Assembly (NCBI GenBank): GCA_963976625.1
Contig: CAXBLA010000016.1
Coordinates: 1 to 64,000, forward strand
Reading direction: 5' to 3'
DNA length: 64,000 bases
Source: UBA1924 sp963976625
Lineage (GTDB): Bacteria; Planctomycetota; Phycisphaerae; Phycisphaerales; UBA1924
The position numbers were made by a program, and so were the translations under genes. This document shows, in pieces, positions 61,129 to 64,000 of the stretch (positions within the stretch are counted from its first letter, which is position 1; every line of letters starts with the position of its first letter). Below the pieces are notes generated by a model that was not told the DNA's origin, made no database searches, and was given only the letters and a program-made list of their open reading frames with translations.

Positions 61129-61881
61129 ATGCTACGCGACGATATCATCAATCCATACCTCGCCAAGCACCCGTGGCCGATGCTCTTTGTGACCGTCAGC
61201 GGGGCTCATCTTTATGGGTTCGATTCGCCCGACTCAGATTACGACCTGCGCGGCGCGCACTACATGCCTGCAAAGGCCATCGTCGGGCTCGATATTCCCC
61301 GCGAGACCTACGAGATCATGGATCTTGAAGCTGAGATCGAGATGGATCTGGTCACCCACGACGCAAAGAAGTTCTTCGCGATGCTGCTCAACAAGAACGG
61401 TTATGTGCTCGAGCAAATCTTCTCCCCCATTGTGATCCAAGCCGCCCCAGAGTTTGAAGAGCTCAAGGCCATCGCCCTCAACTGCATCACCCGGTTCAGC
61501 CATCATCATTTTAAGAGCTTCTCGAAGGGGCAATGGCAGGACCTGCGTAAAAGCAACCAGCCAACTGTCAAGAAGCTTCTCTACGCGTACCGCCCGGTGC
61601 TCGCTGGCATCCACCTGATGAGCGAGCACACGATCGAGTCCAACATCAACACCCTCAACGAGCGATTCAATCTCGGCTACATCGATGAGCTGGTGCAGGC
61701 CAAGACTGCAGGCACCGAGAAGATGGCTGCTGTCGATCTGGATATGGAGTTCCATGAACGCGAGCTCAATCGGCTCCTCGATCTGCTCGAAACAGAGAGC
61801 GAACGATCATCGCTCCCGGAGCAACCAGCCGGTCGCGAAGATTTGAATGATCTGTTGGTCAGGCTCCGTTTCAAAGATTGA
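61129..61881 (+). CDS. nucleotidyltransferase of the RlaP type
   Basis: The 250-residue protein has the polymerase-beta-like motif SGAHLYGFDSPDSDYDLRG (24-42), with Asp37 and Asp39 as metal ligands and a likely third acidic residue at EMDLVTHD (about 72-79). The C-terminal half is helical, as in RlaP-type proteins (KKLLYAYRPVLAGIHLM). These are predicted nucleotidyltransferases, sometimes linked to RNA repair. No ligase gene is nearby. It converges on the pseudouridine synthase gene. Confidence 0.82.
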   Translation: MLRDDIINPYLAKHPWPMLFVTVSGAHLYGFDSPDSDYDLRGAHYMPAKAIVGLDIPRETYEIMDLEAEIEMDLVTHDAKKFFAMLLNKNGYVLEQIFSPIVIQAAPEFEELKAIALNCITRFSHHHFKSFSKGQWQDLRKSNQPTVKKLLYAYRPVLAGIHLMSEHTIESNINTLNERFNLGYIDELVQAKTAGTEKMAAVDLDMEFHERELNRLLDLLETESERSSLPEQPAGREDLNDLLVRLRFKD

Positions 61882-61884
61882 TTC

Positions 61885-62685
61885 TTAGAACGGGACCGGC
61901 GCTTTGAAGGTCATCTGCTTGCCGGTGATCGGGTGGTAGATGGTGAGCATCGACGCGTGGAGCATCAGGCGTGTATCTGGGTCGAAGTTTGGGTTGGTTG
62001 AGTACATCTCATCGCCCACGATCGGGGCGTTGAGCCCGGTGGTTTCCGCCGGATCGTTCTGCCCCATCTCACCCACTGTCGTGACCTTGGGGTGAGCCGC
62101 GTGGACGCGGAGCTGGTGGGTGCGCCCCGTCACGGGCTCGAACTCGACGCGAGTGACGGGCTGGCCGGCGTATTGCTCACGCGCCAGCACCTTGTATCGG
62201 GTGGTGGACGGCTTGCCTTGGACATAGTCCACCAGCATCAGCGGGCGCACATCCATGTCTTTGCGGATCGGGCAGTGCACGGTCCCTTCGTCGTGTTCGA
62301 GGTACCCTTCGAGCAGGGCGACATAGCGCTTGTGCACCTTGCGCTGCTCGAACTGGCGCGAGAGGTTCCGGTGGGTGTTGGCGTTGAGCGTTAGGATCAT
62401 CACGCCGGAGGTGGACATATCCAAGCGATGGCAGGTGATCGGGCCGGTCGCCAGCGGGAAGAGGTCCTCGATCCGCGATCGCAGGCAGTCCTTCTTTTCG
62501 GGGGCGATCCCGGGGACGGTGAGCAAGCCGCTGGGCTTGTCGACGATCACAAAGTGCTCGTCGGGGTCTTCGTGCAGGATCGTGGGGATGCCCGCCGGCG
62601 GGCTGTACACCATGTCCGGCAGCGGGCCCTGATTCACCCGCCGGATTTTGCCCGATCCGTCTTGTTGAGACCTAGTATCAGTCAT
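61885..62685 (-). CDS. RluA-family pseudouridine synthase
   Basis: The 266-residue protein has VDKPSGLLTVPG (48-59) and the catalytic loop HRLDMSTSGVM (86-96), with Asp89 as the catalytic residue. RKVHKRYVALLEGYL and VTGRTHQLRVHAAH are also family motifs. It isomerises uridine to pseudouridine in rRNA or tRNA. There is no S4 domain, so it belongs to the RluA/TruC side. ATG at 62685 is preferred to a GTG two codons earlier. Confidence 0.93.
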   Translation of the reverse strand: MTDTRSQQDGSGKIRRVNQGPLPDMVYSPPAGIPTILHEDPDEHFVIVDKPSGLLTVPGIAPEKKDCLRSRIEDLFPLATGPITCHRLDMSTSGVMILTLNANTHRNLSRQFEQRKVHKRYVALLEGYLEHDEGTVHCPIRKDMDVRPLMLVDYVQGKPSTTRYKVLAREQYAGQPVTRVEFEPVTGRTHQLRVHAAHPKVTTVGEMGQNDPAETTGLNAPIVGDEMYSTNPNFDPDTRLMLHASMLTIYHPITGKQMTFKAPVPF

Positions 62686-62718
62686 ACCCACGAGTGTATC
62701 CGTTGAAGGAGCAAGCCG

Positions 62719-64000
62719 ATGAAATACGCAACAATTATGGCCCTGATGTGCACCGCAGGCATGGCCGCAGCCAACCAGCCAGCCACCACCCCAGCCGTAA
62801 AACTAACCGAATCAACTCAACTCACCGAACCAACCGTCAACCCGAATCCAGCCTGGGACGACCAATGGCCGACCCTCGAGCAGGACTACCTGAGCGACTA
62901 TGTCCAGCTCACCTTTGAGCGCGACTACATCAAAGCCGGCGAGAGCTACTTCTCCCCCGACGGACGCATGGTGATCTTCCAAGCGATTGAGATCCCGGGA
63001 GAGGGCGAGACCGCTGAAGCGCACTACGGGATGTACCTCGCCGTGGTGAAGCGCGATGACGATGGCAACATCACCGGCTTCGGCAAAGCCGGGCGGATCT
63101 CCCAGGCCGGCGGCTCGGCCAACACCTGCGGCTGGTTCCACCCGACCGACCCCAAGCGTGTGCTCTTCGGCACAACCTCCACCGCCCCCACCAAGCAGGA
63201 TGTCGTCGGTTTCCAGCGCGAGAGCTCGAAGTACTCCTGGCAGTTCCCCGTCGAGATGGACATCGTGGCCGGCGAGATCAAGATGACCTACGCACTCTCC
63301 GACGCGGCCGAGGCCCGCGCCAAAAAACTCATCGCCGAGGGCAACAAAGAAAAGCCAGAGATCACCATGGACGACTTTGTCTCCGTGCCCGCGATCCGCG
63401 AGCGCGCCCCGATCTGGGAACGCGACGGCTACGACGCCGAGGGCTCGTGGTCGCCCGATGGACGCCATATCCTCTACACCCGCCTCGACCCCGGATCAGC
63501 CAACGGCGACCTGTGGATCTATGACACCACCGACGGCACACACACCGAGCTAATCGCCGAGGAAGGCTACGACGGCGGGCCGTTCTTCTCGCCCGATGGA
63601 ACATCCATCTGCTACCGCTCGGATCGCAACGGCGACAACCTGCTCCAGATCTTCGTCTCGACCCTCGAGTTCGATGACAACGGCAAGGTCGTCGGCATCG
63701 AGAAAGAAACCGCGATCACCGACAACGAGCATGTCAACTGGTGCCCGTTCTACACCCCCGACGGCAAGTACCTGCTCTACGCGACCAGCGAAGTGAGCCA
63801 TGGCAACTACGAGATCTATGCCGTCGCCGCAGATGGCAAGCACGCCCCGGAGGACACCTACCGCATGCGCATCTCGCAGGCCCGCGGGTTCGACGGGCTC
63901 CCCGCCTTCACCAAGGACGGCGAGTGGATGATCTGGACCGCCCAGCGCGGCGCGACCCGCGACGGCGAAGACCGCCCGAGCTCGCAGCTCTGGACCGCCC
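62719..64000 (+). CDS. exported PD40/TolB-like beta-propeller protein (3' end cut)
   Basis: The frame is open from an ATG at 62719 to the window edge (427 codons). A signal peptide (MKYATIMALMCTAGMAAA) is followed by repeated PD40-type motifs: GESYFSPDGRMVIFQA, AEGSWSPDGRHILYTRL, GGPFFSPDGTSICYRSDRNGD, WCPFYTPDGKYLLYATSE, GLPAFTKDGEWMIWTAQRG. These form a TolB-like propeller outside the cytoplasm. GAAGGAG lies upstream of the ATG. Whether a peptidase or other domain follows cannot be seen. Confidence 0.88.
   Translation, partial: MKYATIMALMCTAGMAAANQPATTPAVKLTESTQLTEPTVNPNPAWDDQWPTLEQDYLSDYVQLTFERDYIKAGESYFSPDGRMVIFQAIEIPGEGETAEAHYGMYLAVVKRDDDGNITGFGKAGRISQAGGSANTCGWFHPTDPKRVLFGTTSTAPTKQDVVGFQRESSKYSWQFPVEMDIVAGEIKMTYALSDAAEARAKKLIAEGNKEKPEITMDDFVSVPAIRERAPIWERDGYDAEGSWSPDGRHILYTRLDPGSANGDLWIYDTTDGTHTELIAEEGYDGGPFFSPDGTSICYRSDRNGDNLLQIFVSTLEFDDNGKVVGIEKETAITDNEHVNWCPFYTPDGKYLLYATSEVSHGNYEIYAVAADGKHAPEDTYRMRISQARGFDGLPAFTKDGEWMIWTAQRGATRDGEDRPSSQLWTA

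Noticed and set aside
1..64000. tRNA, rRNA, CRISPR array, insertion sequence or prophage
   Set aside because: No T-loop-like tRNA pattern, rRNA segment, regular short repeats, transposase, integrase or phage structural gene was recognised on either strand.

Overview
The window reads as chromosomal DNA of a planctomycete, most probably of class Phycisphaerae. This is inferred from gene content, not from a marker-gene search. The signs are moderately high G+C, few strong Shine-Dalgarno sites, secreted proteins with a VPAPS...RRRR C-terminal tail, secreted proteins ending in short calcium-loop (dockerin-like) repeats with a conserved FFD motif, a large MoxR/DUF58/von Willebrand factor A (VWA) cluster, and a tiny histone H1-like protein. 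About 60 genes are supported. No rRNA, tRNA, CRISPR array or insertion sequence was recognised.

Layout. 1-4.9 kb: an exact 55-nt piece of a TPP riboswitch lies at the left edge and again 718 nt later, enclosing an unknown gene. The second copy controls thiC. A Fic/HTH 'mobile mystery' pair, a small gene broken by an in-frame TAG and a hypothetical gene follow, so this looks like an accessory patch. 4.9-7.6 kb: an EF-hand protein, then a TetR regulator with a short-chain dehydrogenase. 7.6-22.4 kb (minus strand): a long, mostly overlapping cluster of ABC-type permease, NHL lipoprotein, VWA/amidotransferase-like protein, MoxR ATPase, lipoprotein, DUF58, small membrane protein and BatA-like VWA protein. 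A 1004-residue secreted protein lies further downstream, and a plus-strand iodotyrosine-deiodinase-like gene sits between them. 22.6-27 kb: accB-accC, a VOC protein and two exported proteins with planctomycete sorting tails.

27.7-36 kb: a polysaccharide-type group (DegT aminotransferase, MBOAT acyltransferase, two SGNH-like partners, mannose-6-phosphate isomerase), then a UvrC-like protein with a degenerate nuclease domain, a FabZ-like dehydratase and the histone H1-like protein. 36-43 kb: an APH-type kinase, catalase behind a PerR/Fur-like palindrome, a second dehydrogenase, recQ, an acetyltransferase and a TerC protein. 43-50 kb: nuoJKLMN, the membrane-arm genes of complex I, without the rest of the nuo set. 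50.5-54.2 kb: pgsA-pgpA (two consecutive steps of phosphatidylglycerol synthesis), a dihydrouridine synthase and a zinc-ribbon membrane protein. 54-60 kb: two dockerin-tailed secreted proteins (one an M64-type metallopeptidase) and a DUF1573/rhodanese/MauE-like trio. 60-64 kb: rpsR, a free-methionine-sulfoxide-reductase-like GAF protein, a nucleotidyltransferase, an RluA-type pseudouridine synthase and a truncated beta-propeller protein.

Most notable: (i) the duplicated TPP riboswitch placing an unknown gene under apparent thiamine control; (ii) the UvrC-like protein that keeps the cysteine cluster and UVR motif but lacks the GIY-YIG catalytic signature; (iii) the iodotyrosine-deiodinase-like protein with an exact E-x3-Y-x20-K substrate lid; (iv) the VWA/MoxR mega-cluster; (v) the 7-1-7 palindrome upstream of catalase.
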